This document shows, piece after piece, positions 12,001-22,740 of a stretch of 64,000 nucleotides of DNA. The stretch is from the NCBI GenBank assembly GCA_022605405.1, contig JABYQQ010000004.1:992001-1056000 (forward strand), given 5' to 3'. This DNA comes from Earliella scabrosa. Its lineage: Eukaryota > Basidiomycota > Agaricomycetes > Polyporales > Polyporaceae. The notes under the pieces are model-generated. The model did not search any database. It had not been told where the DNA came from and was given only the letters and a program-made list of their open reading frames with translations. Positions within the stretch are counted from its first letter, which is position 1, and each line of letters opens with the position of its first letter. The position numbers and the translations under genes were made by a program.

Positions 12001-12348
12001 GGGGCTACTGGCGGAGGACGGCTCGATGGACCGGCGGTGCACGTTCCGCCCACCGAGTCGGGTGGACCAGAGCGATAGTGGAATGGTGAACTTGTCGCAG
12101 CTGCTCGAGGAGGCGGTGCTGCAGCTCAAGAAAGACGTGCCGCTCGAGCAGGTCGTGAACATGTTCCAGCAGCTGGTGCGTGCGCCTTCAATTGGACCTT
12201 GCGCGGATGGGGCTGACGATGGGGTTAGAACCTACGGCATATATTGTTCTCGCATGAGGGGAAGTTGGTGGGCATGGTCACTAAGACGGACATCGTGTGG
12301 CTGCTCACTGCGCAGTCGGCGCACGCTGGTGCGCTTGCCGCTCGCTGA
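9062..12348 (+). CDS. CLC-family voltage-gated chloride channel/transporter with C-terminal CBS domains
   Basis: A gene of about a dozen exons encodes roughly 800 residues. Exon 1 (9062-9408) encodes a hydrophilic N-terminus and the first helix. Later exons give QSLLHAAIYIALSVGFAASS-type helices, then YAFHTGIPEIKAILSGYV, GLSLGKEGPLVHV, AFGSPLGGVLFGLEEL, ECDPAKPDYHGLC, WTFGMMVPAGIFLPT and VVGASAMLGGVTRMT. The gating glutamate of GKEGP is present. The first selectivity motif, usually GSGIP, reads HTGIP. C-terminal CBS sequence includes FRGFPVV and, in the last exon, LFSHEGKLVGMVTKTDIVWLL. The stop is the TGA at 12346. The protein moves chloride, possibly exchanging protons, across Golgi, vacuolar or plasma membrane. 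The lone glutamate does not decide channel versus exchanger. Confidence 0.92.
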
Positions 12349-12547
12349 GGGTTGAAGCATGCGTGACAGACAGACAGACAGAAATTATTTTTTTATTTGA
12401 GGCCCAGTTCATGTGCCGTGTTCCTCATTCTATTCGCCCGTCTCGAAGATCTTTAATCTAGGTACAGTATCAGTACAATTGGTTTTGCTGCTAATGCCAG
12501 TTGACTCTCGGCCTCAATGCTCTCTCCGTGATCATTGATGGTGGGTG
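12349..12547. other. convergent 3' intergenic gap
   Basis: Only 199 nt separate the stops of the CLC and methyltransferase genes. It holds a short (GACA)n microsatellite near 12364-12381 followed by an A/T-rich run, likely the polyadenylation region. Confidence 0.55.
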
Positions 12548-13626
12548 TCAGGTGCGGACGATGTAGAGGAAGTAGTGGAAAGCGTCGCCGAGCTTGCGGA
12601 TCTCGAGCGTCGTGCCGGGGCGGTCGAGATAGCGCCGGCGGAAGTGCGGCTGTCCGAAGGTGAGGTAGATGAAGGTCCCGCCTTTGCGGAGGACGCTGGG
12701 TGGGCCAGAGTCGGTGTTGAGACACGGGGAGGTGTGTGCAGGGACCTACCGTAGGACCTCGCCTACTTCGCGATTGCAGTTCTGGACGACTTCTTCTGGG
12801 GGGTCCTGGCGGGATAGACGTCAGTACTGTGAATGGCAGACGAGGTGAGGATGGGTACTTGCCCAGACGTCGGCTTTTGCGGTCATCATCGCGTCCATGG
12901 TTCCTGCACTGCGTGTCAGTGGCGTTCGGCCTCCATAGTGACGATGAGGATAGAGCACCTTTGTCTATTGCGACATCGAAGGAGTCGCTGTCAAACTTCA
13001 GATCGCGGATGTCCATCTCGTGCCCTAGCGATCGCATTTGCTGAGTTGACATGAGGCCGCTGGTGCGCGTGAAGGCGAGGTCTTACATCCCATCTCAGGC
13101 GCAGAGTGCTCGTGCTTGCGACGCATCTTCTCGATGAGGATGCCCGAGTACTGGTAGTCCAAGCATAGTAAGCCCGAGGTAAGCGGATTGGCTCTGTAGT
13201 TGAGCAGTATCGCTCACATCTGTGTTAATGATGTTCTTGTATCCATCATCATACATCTACCCAGGTTGATTAAGTGGGGTGCGCAAACGTCCGGGCGATG
13301 GGACGTACGTCTCGCGAGAGGGTCGAGTTGCCGCATCCCAGCATGAGGATCCTGGACGACTTGTCCGGGATGATCTCGCGGATGATGTCCGCTATGTCGC
13401 TATACGACTTGAACCAGTCAAAGGACGTGTCTTCAGACTCCCTACAGCGAGATGTTAGTAGGGTAGGCTTCTGCGGTCTGCGAGACTTACTGCGTGTATC
13501 GTTGATCCCTAACATTGAACGAGTTGGCTGCGACGTCGGATACAATCGCGGCACATCCTGGTGGGTTTCTCACCAGTACTCTTTCGTACCGTACTCCTCG
13601 TTCTTCTTGGGCAGGACGTCCGCCAT
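12548..13626 (-). CDS. class I SAM-dependent methyltransferase, EEF1A-lysine-methyltransferase/METTL13-N-like
   Basis: The start ATG at 13626 gives MADVLPKKNEEYGTKEYW. Later exons give RYTQESEDTSFDWFKSY, then ILMLGCGNSTLSRD (the SAM-binding motif I GCGNS), MYDDGYKNIINTD (motif II acidic loop), YSGILIEKMRRKH, MDIRDLKFDSDSFDVAIDK and the C-terminal GTFIYLTFGQPHFRR...FHYFLYIVRT. At least seven short exons are needed. The order of motifs and the GCGNS/FDWF signature match the EEF1AKMT4 and METTL13 N-terminal family, which methylates eukaryotic elongation factor 1A. The exact substrate lysine is unknown. It shares a 232-bp divergent promoter with the TMEM14 gene. Confidence 0.85.
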
Positions 13627-13858
13627 GGCTCTTCAGACTGTATCTTGAGACGGTGGCTGAGCGTTGCTGAGGAGAAATCACGCGAAAAGAGTGAAATCCG
13701 ACTCACGCGATCTCCGAATCCGAATCTCCGATCGACGTGGGCGCCTACGGCATTGCGGGGTAAATAGGCGAAGGTTGCGCACACGCTCGGCACGCGTCCC
13801 TCCCGCCCCTCTCCCACCGACTCCCATCTGCTCCCTCCACGTCCACACAACATCTATC
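13627..13858. promoter_or_regulatory. short bidirectional promoter
   Basis: Just 232 nt lie between the start codons of two divergent genes, a methyltransferase (minus) and TMEM14 (plus). This implies a shared promoter. No clear TATA box is visible. Confidence 0.6.
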
Positions 13859-14364
13859 ATGGTGAGCGCACCTCGTCGCCGTGATGAGAGGGCTGTTGCT
13901 GATGGTGTGGACAGTCTGCCTACCCTGCATACGTTATGGGCACCCTGTGCATCGTCGGGGGTATCACCGGTTTCGCGCGCACGCGCAGTATTCCTTCTCT
14001 GGTCGCGGGCGTAGGGTGAGTCCCAGGCGTACGTGGAACCCTCAAGGTGGACAGAGAGCTCACAGGAGAACGCCTCCTCGCCCCCCTGCAGCGTCGGCGC
14101 GCTCTACCTCTACAGCGCGGACAGCATCCGGAAGGGCACCGCGAACGGTCTCGAGCTGGCTCTCGGTAAGTCTCGTTCTGTCTCTCAGCTTTTGAAATGC
14201 GTACCGAACGCGAATGTTTCTCGTAATCAGGCGCGTCTGCACTCCTCCTGCTCTCGTCCCTCCCTCGCGCCGCCAAGGGCCCCGTGCCGGCCGTCCTCTC
14301 CGTCACCTCCGCCGCGTCCGCGCTTTACTATGGCAAGACTGTCCTCGCTGTGCGGTCCTCTTGA
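13859..14364 (+). CDS. TMEM14-family small membrane protein
   Basis: Four exons, 13859-13861, 13915-14015, 14092-14165 and 14231-14364, give 103 residues. The first exon is only the ATG, followed directly by GTGAGC. The second starts SAYPAYVMGTLCIVGG. The family pattern is clear: a first helix with GGITGFARTRSIPSLVAG, a second with ALYLYSADSI, a third with GASALLLLSSL, then VLSVTSAASALYYG. TMEM14 proteins are four-helix proteins, and in animals TMEM14C carries porphyrin intermediates in the mitochondrial inner membrane. The fungal role is inferred to be mitochondrial or chloroplast-envelope-like membrane transport. The exon model restores every helix, so the three-base first coding exon is well supported. 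Confidence 0.88.
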
Positions 14365-15206
14365 GGGCTCGACGTGATGACGAGAGTCTAGGTAGTTGTA
14401 TTCTCACTGTATTGCTGTGCTTGGATCTATCAGCATGTGGTAACTGCGCTACCATGTATGGGTAGTGCGTCTGAGGTCGAGAGATGGGCTCATATGCCTA
14501 GGTGCGTCTTCCATCGTGATATTCTCTACTAACGCACAGCGCCGAATTGAAGAAGCTGAATGTGCATGAGCGAGTTGCTGTGATCCATCCCCAATGTACC
14601 TCATTGTGGGTTTCACCGCCTGAGTTTGCAGCCACTCGTCTCAACCTAGGCCGTACTCCATCAACACACCGAACCGCACATATACGCTCAGGCACAGAGA
14701 GTCTGTGGATCGACACGTCCTCGACTGACCTCCCAAATTGGGAAGGATTGCGTCTGACTCGCTAAGTCACCGTCACATACAACAGGATCTCACACGGACG
14801 CATGGCATATCTACTCATCAACAGTAGTACGTGATCTCCACCGCTAACAGCTACATTCTGCTCCTCACCCTCATGCCCAGTTGAAAGATCTTGCCATATG
14901 GCGAACTTTCAGGCGCCCGGACGTTGACGTTTCGTCAAGTGATTGTCCGCTCTAGTGCACACATCAACATGTCACCAATGAATTGGTTCCAGACGATACA
15001 CGTGTCTCCCCATACATCGGATCGCACTTTGGAAGGGTCAGAACAGCCAACGATGGCTGCCTGGGCCAGTGTTCTTCTTCGCAAGCACTAGGACATCAGG
15101 AGCGTTCTTCTAGGAACTGCCAGGACCACCCTTGATCCCCAAGGTATATTAGAAAGGTGTCTCTCCATATAGGGGTCAAGCAACGGCACGTACAATCCTC
15201 CACACA
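14365..15206. other. intergenic, downstream of TMEM14, upstream of DUF6533 copy A
   Basis: No domain-bearing frame was seen on either strand. The last 150 nt should hold the promoter of DUF6533 copy A. Confidence 0.45.
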
Positions 15207-17004
15207 ATGTCACCGCCGCCGAACCCTGAAGTGGCCGCTGAGCTCATAGCAGCATATCAAAGCATGTAGGTCTTGACACTTCCGTTGCTTGTCGAGAGGG
15301 TGCCCCAACGGCTGACACGTTTTTCTGCCAGCTTTGTGCAATGTCGCTGTGAATTCGCCGCAACAGGTCAGGCGAGTAGGTCAATCATTCAGTCACGCTG
15401 ACTTTGTTATTCTCAGCATTCATTATCTACGAGTCTGCCATCACTTTCGGCAGTGAAGTCGAATACTTCTGGAAACGCAAGTTGACGGGTCCTTCGATAT
15501 TGTATCTCTCAAGCAAATACCTAGCCCTCGCGCTCCAAGCAATAGATATAGCGACGCAGCTACCCGTTTTCACCCCTACGGTACGTTACCTCCGATCTCG
15601 CCGTGAATTGATGGTTAACCTGTCCCCAGAGGTCTGTCAGAAAATCTCTGTGAGCGAACGAAGAATTACTTAAGTTCTTAGCACCCAGCTGTGAGAAGAT
15701 TCAAAAGGCGCAAGTGATCGTAGACTGTTCACAATATGTCCTTTGGGGCGGTACGTGGTCATGGATACTCGATATCGTTCTTGCACTATATCGTCCTTCG
15801 ATGTTGATTGTAGTATTTGCGGCGCTTCGTGCATACGTCTTGAGTAACCGCAGCCGCGCCTGGTCTACGGTCGTCTTCGTGCTTTCATTAGCCTCGCCGG
15901 CGATCAACTTGGTATGTTATTCGCCATGTGTCCTGGTGTCATATGCTAGCTAAGCTGACATATCGTGCGCGCAGTCTCCACTCTTTGTCAATACATTCAT
16001 TGGCTATATTGATCCGATCATCGGATGTTCGTTCTCTAGCAATATTACTGCTGGCGAGGTCATGAGGTATGATGGTGACGTCTTGTGGCCACCGTTCTCG
16101 GTGTTGACTTAATCCGTAGAGGTACCTTTGCCACACTGCTAAGCGAGCACCTCTTTCTGAGTGACATTCTCTGGCAGGGGTTATCATCTCCAGGACTAGT
16201 CTCATTGTTACGGACATCTTGCTGATTGGCCTCACACTGTCCAGTGTGCCTTGGAGAAGGAACATCTTCACTCAATCTACGAAATTTCGGACACTACAGA
16301 ACATACTTGTGCGCGATGGTATGTGACACCGTATGCATTGTTGCTGATCTGTATAACCACTGATATATTGTCTTCGTTAGGAACAATCTACTTCGTGTAT
16401 GTACATCGACGTTCTGGAATGTTTCTCATCTGAACCCTGCCTCCCCTTCCAGAGTCCTATTGATCTTGAACCTCCTTCATCTCATATTTTCGTTACAATC
16501 GGTGGGTTCAATCACATCATGGATATCTAGACTGATCGGCAACTCATCGACTACACAGCTCTTCAGCGCTGACGCTGCCGGCGGTGGAGGGAGTTATATC
16601 TGGAGTTTTACCGAAGTGTACGTTCATATGCCGCTGCGCATTGGGTACTCTTGCGCTCGTGCATGCGGCTACTGACTCGGAGATCTTACCGCAGATGCAC
16701 AACGATGCTCATCAACAGGTTCCTCCTGCATCTGCAAGAAGCAGGCACCAGGACGCTATGCGTTTCCTCGGACAATCCCCTTCATCTCTCGTTAGAGTCC
16801 AGTCGTGGAGTACCCAGCTTCGTGAGGGTCATAGGCTCTATTGCCTACCGCGATTCAGCCGAGAATGGTCATCCTCCTGTGGCCAATGGCGATGTGGACC
16901 CCCTCAGGGCGGAAGCACCTGGCGAAGATTCAACTTCAGGCTCAGCCGCCGAGTCGTCAACTTCACCGTCGGAGTATGCAGTCTTGCGAACCGCGTCTGT
17001 CTGA
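15207..17004 (+). CDS. DUF6533-type multi-pass membrane protein, copy A
   Basis: The first exon begins at the ATG at 15207 (MSPPPNPEVAAELIAAYQS). Small exons follow (FVQCRCEFAATA), then the DUF6533 core FIIYESAITFGSEVEYFWKR with SILYLSSKYLALAL. Next come CEKIQKAQVIVDCSQYVLWG, ALRAYVLSNRSRAWSTVVFV, SPAINL, SPLFVNTFIGYIDPIIGCSF and GEVM, then the 2-nt exon at 16120-16121, then VIISRTSLIVTDILLIGLT, ILVRDGTIYFV and LLILNLLHLIFSLQSV. The C-terminal exon ends at 17004 with INRFLLHLQEAGTRTL and an acidic/Ser tail. About seven hydrophobic segments suggest a receptor-like membrane protein, but no ligand or partner is visible. It is the first of three tandem copies, with about 630 nt to the next. Confidence 0.8.
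16120..16121 (+). other. 2-nt micro-exon (AG) of DUF6533 copy A
   Basis: The exon ends GAGGTCATGAG at 16066. Intron 16067-16119 runs GTATGA...CGTAG (53 nt), intron 16122-16177 runs GTACCT...GGCAG (56 nt), and the exon resumes GGGTTATCATC at 16178. Inclusion gives M-R-G-V-I-I-S-R-T-S-L-I. Direct joining without AG hits a TAG within eight codons. Confidence 0.75.
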
Positions 17005-17637
17005 TGTTCGGATGACGTGTCCAGCACAAGGAAGACATCGATGTATTTATTATTGTACCTTTTCTTGGAAGCATGACGAGGAAAAGCATTCCGTTGGGTG
17101 AAGCAAGTCACTACGCGGGAATTAGTGGCAAGGGAACTTCACGGAGGAGGCGGACTGTATCTTCGCACTTTGCCGGATGCGTAGTAAGTGACCGAACCTA
17201 TCAATTGTGATGATGGAAGCTCATGCTATGCACCGATGCGATGAATAGCGCGGTGGCTGGCCAGTGAAAATGACGCTGCTGTGCAGTTTACCATGTGCAC
17301 AATACCTTGACTAGATGTTCGTTTCCTCAAATCGCATGACGATCTGTCTGTGCACTCGTGGCTCCGTCAGTAGCTTGCTGATCTTTGCTGTTCCAGGTCA
17401 TTTATTAGCATGAACCGTGCGTGGCATCCCTCTGTTCGACTGCGTAGAAGCCCTGCGTTGCTTCAAGGCTGCTGGCGATCTGGTGAGTGATAGATAGATA
17501 GGAGAAGATGTTGGTTGCACTCGCAAAGGACTATCGCCGCGACTGACCCTTTTATTGAGGGAGGGCTGGCTAAGATTCGTTTGAGCCCTGATTCCTGAAC
17601 GCCTCGTCCCAAGACCTGATTCCATTCCACACGATCC
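17005..17637. other. intergenic between DUF6533 copies A and B
   Basis: Nothing recognisable apart from the expected 3' and 5' flanks. There is no conserved reading frame. Confidence 0.45.
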
Positions 17638-19307
17638 ATGGCTTACTCGTCGGATTCGAGCATCGACGACCTCATTTTGGCGTATGACAGCATGTGAGTA
17701 GTGGCCCAAGGATTGTCACTCACCGCACTATTGACCTCACTAACGGGCGACAGGTTCGTTAATTCTTGCTGCACGCTCGCAGCGACAGGTGCGTTGGCGT
17801 AGTCTGAAGTTGTAATATGCACCGACCCATGACTCATGTCCTCACTAGTACTGCTCATGTACGAATGCATGATAACATTCGACCACGAGGTCGAGTACTT
17901 CTGGAAGCGCACGTTCCCCGGAGCCTCAGCCTTGTATATTTTCAACAAATACCTCGCCCTGGTCGTCTCCGGCCTGTCCCTTGCAACTTACTTCCCGGTG
18001 TTTACGGACAAGGTTCGTTGTACTCCTGGCCGAGCTCATCTCTTCACCTTCGCTGACGATCACTCAGAGGTCGGTTCTTTGAGATTCTGCCCGTGTATCC
18101 TCGTGCTTGACGACGAAGCGCACGCTGCGCAGCTGTGCAAACACTCAGAACGCGATTCTCTCGTTCCAGAGCTTACAGTTTCTCCCATGGGCCAGTACGT
18201 TACTGCTTCGTCTGAGCTTTCCCATGAGGCCCGATAGGAGCTCAGTCCATTCACAGTATTCTCGATGCTTCGCACGTATGCGCTCACCAAGCACCGAACG
18301 ATGTCCATACTTGTCTTCATGCTGTCCATTGTCCCGCTGAGTATCAATCTGGTACGTTCGGTGTTTGAGCAGCAAGGTCTCTGTCCATAAACTTTCGACC
18401 ACTAGGCGCAATATGTCGTTCCTGGGATTAACGGAGGAAACGATCCGATCTTTGGATGCGTGGAGGACGTCCCCATACCGGTTGATATGTTCGCTAGGTT
18501 AGTAGCATTCCCTTTCTCTTTGTTGGTCATCGCTGACCATGTCACACAACTTCAGGTGTATGTTCCTTTAGCCCACATTCTCTTCGTGTGCGATTAACAA
18601 ATGACACGAATCAGTTGTCATCATTTCAAGAGCTTCTCTTATTACGGCAGACGTCATGCTCGTGTTCATCACGCTATGGAACACTCCCAAGAGAAACATA
18701 CTATCGCAAATCCACAGGCCTTCATCCCTGCACAGCATACTGCTCCGAGATGGTCCGTGAGCACTCGGGTGGTCTGCATTCCCATGTGGATGGTGACTCA
18801 CATTCTTGGCTATTAGGTACCATATACTTTGTGTATGTCTCCATTGTGGTGGACTACCATCCGTCCAGACGCGCCTATGCTGACTATCGATGAATAGGGT
18901 GTTAGTGGTGCTCAATGCTCTGCATCTCACCTTCTCCTTGATCTCAGTGGGTACTCAGCAGGCGTGGAATGCCATGAACAAGTCTCATCACGCTCGCAGG
19001 TCTTCGGAAACGGAACAGGAAGCTATGTTAGCATATTCACAGGCCCGTAAGCACTGAAGATTATCCACTATGTCACGAGAGACATACTGACCCTTCGTCA
19101 CTGCACAGAGGAACGGCAATCCTTGTTTCGCGTTTCCTCTCACACCTTCAAGAGACAGGACGGCGGACGCTCCGAGTCGACCTCGAGCATCCCCTACACA
19201 TCTCCGAAGGTTCAGCTTATAGCACGCCCAGTTTCGTGCGAACTGTCGTTCCACCGTCCAGCCGGCGCAAGGCTGACTCTGACAGCCTGAGGGAATGGGA
19301 GGCGTAG
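17638..19307 (+). CDS. DUF6533-type multi-pass membrane protein, copy B
   Basis: Starts at the ATG at 17638 (MAYSSDSSIDDLILAYDSM), then FVNSCCTLAAT and the core LLMYECMITFDHEVEYFWKR with ALYIFNKYLALVV. Later exons give MSILVFMLSIVPLSINL, AQYVVPGINGGNDPIFGC and VDMFA. After the micro-exon at 18556-18557 come VIISRASLITADVMLVFIT, KRNILSQI, and VLVVLNALHLTFSLISV. The final exon ends with GTAILVSRFLSHLQETGRRTL and REWEA, with a TAG at 19305. It is the most divergent of the tandem trio in its loops, yet it keeps every exon boundary. The function is unknown, and the position between copies A and C shows it arose by tandem duplication. Confidence 0.8.
18556..18557 (+). other. 2-nt micro-exon (GT) of DUF6533 copy B
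   Basis: The exon ends ATGTTCGCTAG at 18497. Intron 18498-18555 is GTTAGT...TTCAG (58 nt). The two bases GT are followed by donor GTATGT, intron 18558-18614 (57 nt) ends ATCAG, and the exon resumes TTGTCATCATTTC. The frame reads A-R-F-V-I-I-S-R-A-S-L-I. Confidence 0.72.
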
Positions 19308-19715
19308 CCCGCTGGACTTTCTGATTGCGAAAATGGGGGCACTATGGGATATCCGAACGCCGAATTGGCCATCGGACATCACGATGGGGGAAGCGGTCCT
19401 CACTTCAGTGCGCAGCTCCATAGAACGGGTATTGGACTTCACCAACGGTGCTTCCCGTAGGGCACAGGATACAACAGCAAGGCAAGCTTGTAGTAGAATA
19501 ATAGACACGCAGGTTGAGTGTCCCATGTAGCAGAACAGAAGGCTTCAGGAAGTCGATAAATCCGACAGTGTGATGCTCGAGGTTCGATTCAGAAGCGCCC
19601 TCCTGATGTTGTTGCAGACCAACGGTGGGAGCGAGCTGGAAGGAGAGATGTAGAGTCCAAAGCAAGAGTCAAGAGGGTTGGCATTTATTCAGCGGCTGCT
19701 TCGCAGAACAAGCAT
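19308..19715. other. intergenic downstream of DUF6533 copy B
   Basis: No supported gene. The right edge is the TA target site of the MITE. Confidence 0.45.
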
Positions 19716-19717
19716 TA

Positions 19718-20073
19718 GCCCTCCTCAATTCTACTAGCTTATTTGCCAGCTTATTTTCCAAGTGCCGTGCGTGACTGATGCGTGATGGACTGCTTGCCAA
19801 ATTTGTGCGTGCCTCGCAATGTGCTTGGGCGTTCCTCCCAGGTTCCTCCTAGTGACAGGCTCACAATCGCCCTACTCTTCGCCTGCGTGCTTCGACGCTC
19901 ATACACTCGACAGTGCAAGGAGACACAGCGGCTTTCTCAGCGTCCTCGACGTTGAGCTCTGGTCTTGCCACTCTCGCCGAGACTCTCGCTTACTCGCACT
20001 GACGTCACTCGCTCAGTCACAGGCGAACCTTGGGAAATAAGCTGGTGAATAAGCTAGTAGAATTGAGGAGGAC
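19718..20073. mobile_element. MITE with about 45-bp terminal inverted repeats and TA target duplication
   Basis: The left end starts GCCCTCCTCAATTCTACTAG. The right end, read as reverse complement, starts GTCCTCCTCAATTCTACTAG. The match continues for about 45 bp with only a few differences, ending near TTTCCAAG in both arms. Both outer edges abut a TA dinucleotide (19716-19717 and 20074-20075), as expected for Tc1/mariner-type targets. The 356-bp body has no open frame, so it must have been moved by a transposase encoded elsewhere. The superfamily is inferred from the TA duplication alone. Confidence 0.82.
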
Positions 20074-20075
20074 TA

Positions 20076-20772
20076 TTGATGCCGTTGGATGTACTGTACG
20101 TCTATGACGATAACTTTGGCAAGGCGGCCGAGTCTCGCGCGCCTTAGTAGACGCCTGCCAGTGATGGAGGATCGGATCATCAAGGATGCCCGGGTCCGTC
20201 AACACGAGGCACCGGCAAGGCAAGGCTGTCAACGACGACCGTTCTCCCCTGTCAGAGAACCAGCAAGACACCGGCGCATGAGTCCCGGGGATGTGAGGCA
20301 ATGCGCAAGGTGAACTGCGGACAAAGCATAGAAGCCGGGCTGGTCGCTTCCGTGACTCACAAGAGGGGGATCGTCTCATGGGCTGTCATATCGCGAAGCT
20401 AACCACCGCCTGTACACAGCCGCTAGAAACTACTCCGCAGAAACCATCACCAGAGTCACATTGTAACCAGCGCCCGGATCTTCCCTCGCATTCTGCTCTC
20501 CTCCTGCGACCATCTAGTGAGAGCGCTTCTGGCAAGTCTTGATCCAAAGGGTTCCACCGTCTAGTGTCCAGCAGCCGAGTAAGTCAACACCGGTAGTACC
20601 GGTACTCTCAACGTGGATGTGCACGGGAAGCGCGAAGACAGTTTGTCGCTGGAACAACCGGAGTCTCCTCCTCTGAGCTATATAGCCCAGACGGATGATT
20701 TGGATAGAGCGAACGTCAAAGGCACTAACGCACAGCGATTCGCAACTTGCAAGTGACTGTCATTTCGAAGCC
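20076..20772. other. intergenic upstream of DUF6533 copy C
   Basis: Holds the promoter of copy C. A TATATAG-like box lies near 20680, about 95 nt before the start codon. No gene seen. Confidence 0.45.
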
Positions 20773-22479
20773 ATGTCTCTTCCGCTCGATCCCGTCGTCG
20801 TCAACGAGCTGACCGCAGTGTATGACAGCTTGTATGTGACAGTCTTGCCGTATTTCCCAAAAAGTCTGACTTGAGCTTGAGCCTGGTGCAGGTTCATCAA
20901 CACATGTTGTACGATAGCCGCAGCAGGTTGGTTGAGCAGCATAATACTGTCAACGATGCTGACTATACCAACCTCAGCGTTCTTCATCTACGAATCTGTT
21001 GTCACCTTCGACGTGGAGGTGGAGCACTTCTGGAAGTTCAGGCTGACGGGACCTTCAATCTTGTATATCTTGAACAAATATCTATCCCTGATGGTTCAAG
21101 TGACGACCCTCGCGATATCCCTGCCCATGCTTACGGATACGGTACGTCATCACCATACCTCTCATATTCAATTTCCCTCACCACGCGACAGAGGTCCGTT
21201 CATCTGGAGGTTGAAGTGTAGATATCGGTACTCAGACTCACACTGTGCAGTTGCAAAAATATCCAAAGATCGTTGTTCGCTGTAGAAATTTTGCAGTATC
21301 TCCCATGGGCTGGTGAGTGCTCGCCAGAACTGATCATTCCTTACGAGTTATGAGTTTATAAGTGATTGGCTCCGCTAGCCTTCTCCGCGCTTCGTGTATA
21401 TGCGCTGAGCGGAAGGAAGTGGCTCTGGCCAATCCTCGTCTTTGCGCTTTCAATTGTACCCCTGGCGATCAACCTGGTGCGTTCCTCGTGCCTACTTTGA
21501 GTGTGTACTGATGCGAGTCGACGTTGCAGACGCAATTCTGGGTGAACAGACTATCTGGGTTTATTGATCCGCTGTATGGGTGTGTAGAGACTGGCATTAT
21601 CGGCCCCGCCGAGATCGTAAGGTAGGTGGGGATTCCGACTCGACGAAGGCTCACCTGATTGACTGAGATACCCATAGAAGTACTACTGCAATACCTATCA
21701 ACAATCACCTCTCGCTGACGGTCGCGCTCTATCAGATGTCACGATCTCTAGAACATGTCTCATCGTAGCCGACGTCATCCTGATCAGCATCACAATATCG
21801 AGCGTCTCGAGGAAGAACATCCTCAGCCAAATACTGAAACCCCAGTCTCTCCAATGCGTACTGCTACGCGACGGTTCGTGTTTTCATCACAAGCTGGTAC
21901 AAGCACTGATATACAGTTGTAACCCAGGAGCGATTTACTTCATGTGCGTATTTCAGTCAGTCTACAGACTACTCTTGGATGATATCCACTCCCGGCAGTG
22001 TCCTCTTGATTCTGAACGCGGTGCATCTCATCTTGTCGCTGCAATCCGTGGGTGCCCCTTCGTTGTATGCCAACAGTAAAAACCTCATCCTCCTTCACAG
22101 ACCTTCCTCGACGGAGTCGGGAGTACCGTCGTCGTATTCACCGAACCGTACGTACCCACCCACTCCTCGTTGCCGAGTCGTGCTCATCTCCATCCGCAGA
22201 TGCACAGCAGTTCTCGTCAGCAGATTCCTCCTGCACCTGCAGGAATCGGCCACCCGGACGCTGCGCGTCGGCTCCGACCATCCCTTGCATCTCTCGATGG
22301 ACTCCGCGCGCGGGGTTCCTAGCTTCGTGAGATTTGTGGGCTCAATTGGCTACCGGGCATCCCAAGAAGGAGAGCCTCGTCCCGAGATCGAATCGGGGCG
22401 CATGGACGAAACCGCTTCCTCCTATGCCACTGCGAACAATGCGGATCTCGAGCACCGGTCTCATATCGGCTCCGCATAG
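20773..22479 (+). CDS. DUF6533-type multi-pass membrane protein, copy C
   Basis: The ATG at 20773 gives MSLPLDPVVVNELTAVYDS, followed by FINTCCTIAAA and the core FFIYESVVTFDVEVEHFWKF with SILYILNKYLSLMV. Then come ALRVYALSGRKWLWPILVFA, VPLAINL, TQFWVNRLSGFIDPLYGC and AEIV. After the micro-exon at 21678-21679 come VTISRTCLIVADVILISIT, RKNILSQIL, GAIYFM and VLLILNAVHLILSLQSV. The C-terminus (VSRFLLHLQESATRTLRVGS...) ends at 22479. The exon map is the same as copies A, B and D. The tail is acidic and Ser-rich, probably cytosolic. The function is unknown. Confidence 0.8.
21678..21679 (+). other. 2-nt micro-exon (AA) of DUF6533 copy C
   Basis: The exon ends GAGATCGTAAG at 21621. Intron 21622-21677 is GTAGGT...CATAG (56 nt), intron 21680-21735 is GTACTA...ATCAG (56 nt), and the exon resumes ATGTCACGATC. 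The frame reads V-R-N-V-T-I-S-R-T-C-L-I-V-A-D. Confidence 0.75.
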
Positions 22480-22740
22480 CAGTTCGCGATCGTGAATTCG
22501 TTCGTTCCGAGCTCGATTCTGGATTGACGTGACTATCAGACAGCTAGCACCCATGCCTTACGTAGTATGTGATCTGCCATAGCTTATCTTGCCCGAGTCT
22601 TGCAAGCGTTTTCAATGATCGGGCACACATTCAGGTTGAGCTAGTATGGGGTCAATAGATTGTGCAGGGCACAGCCTTGATGTACTAGGTTACAATAGAT
22701 CACCGGGATCGGGTATATAACCAACCAAGTCCTCAATCGC

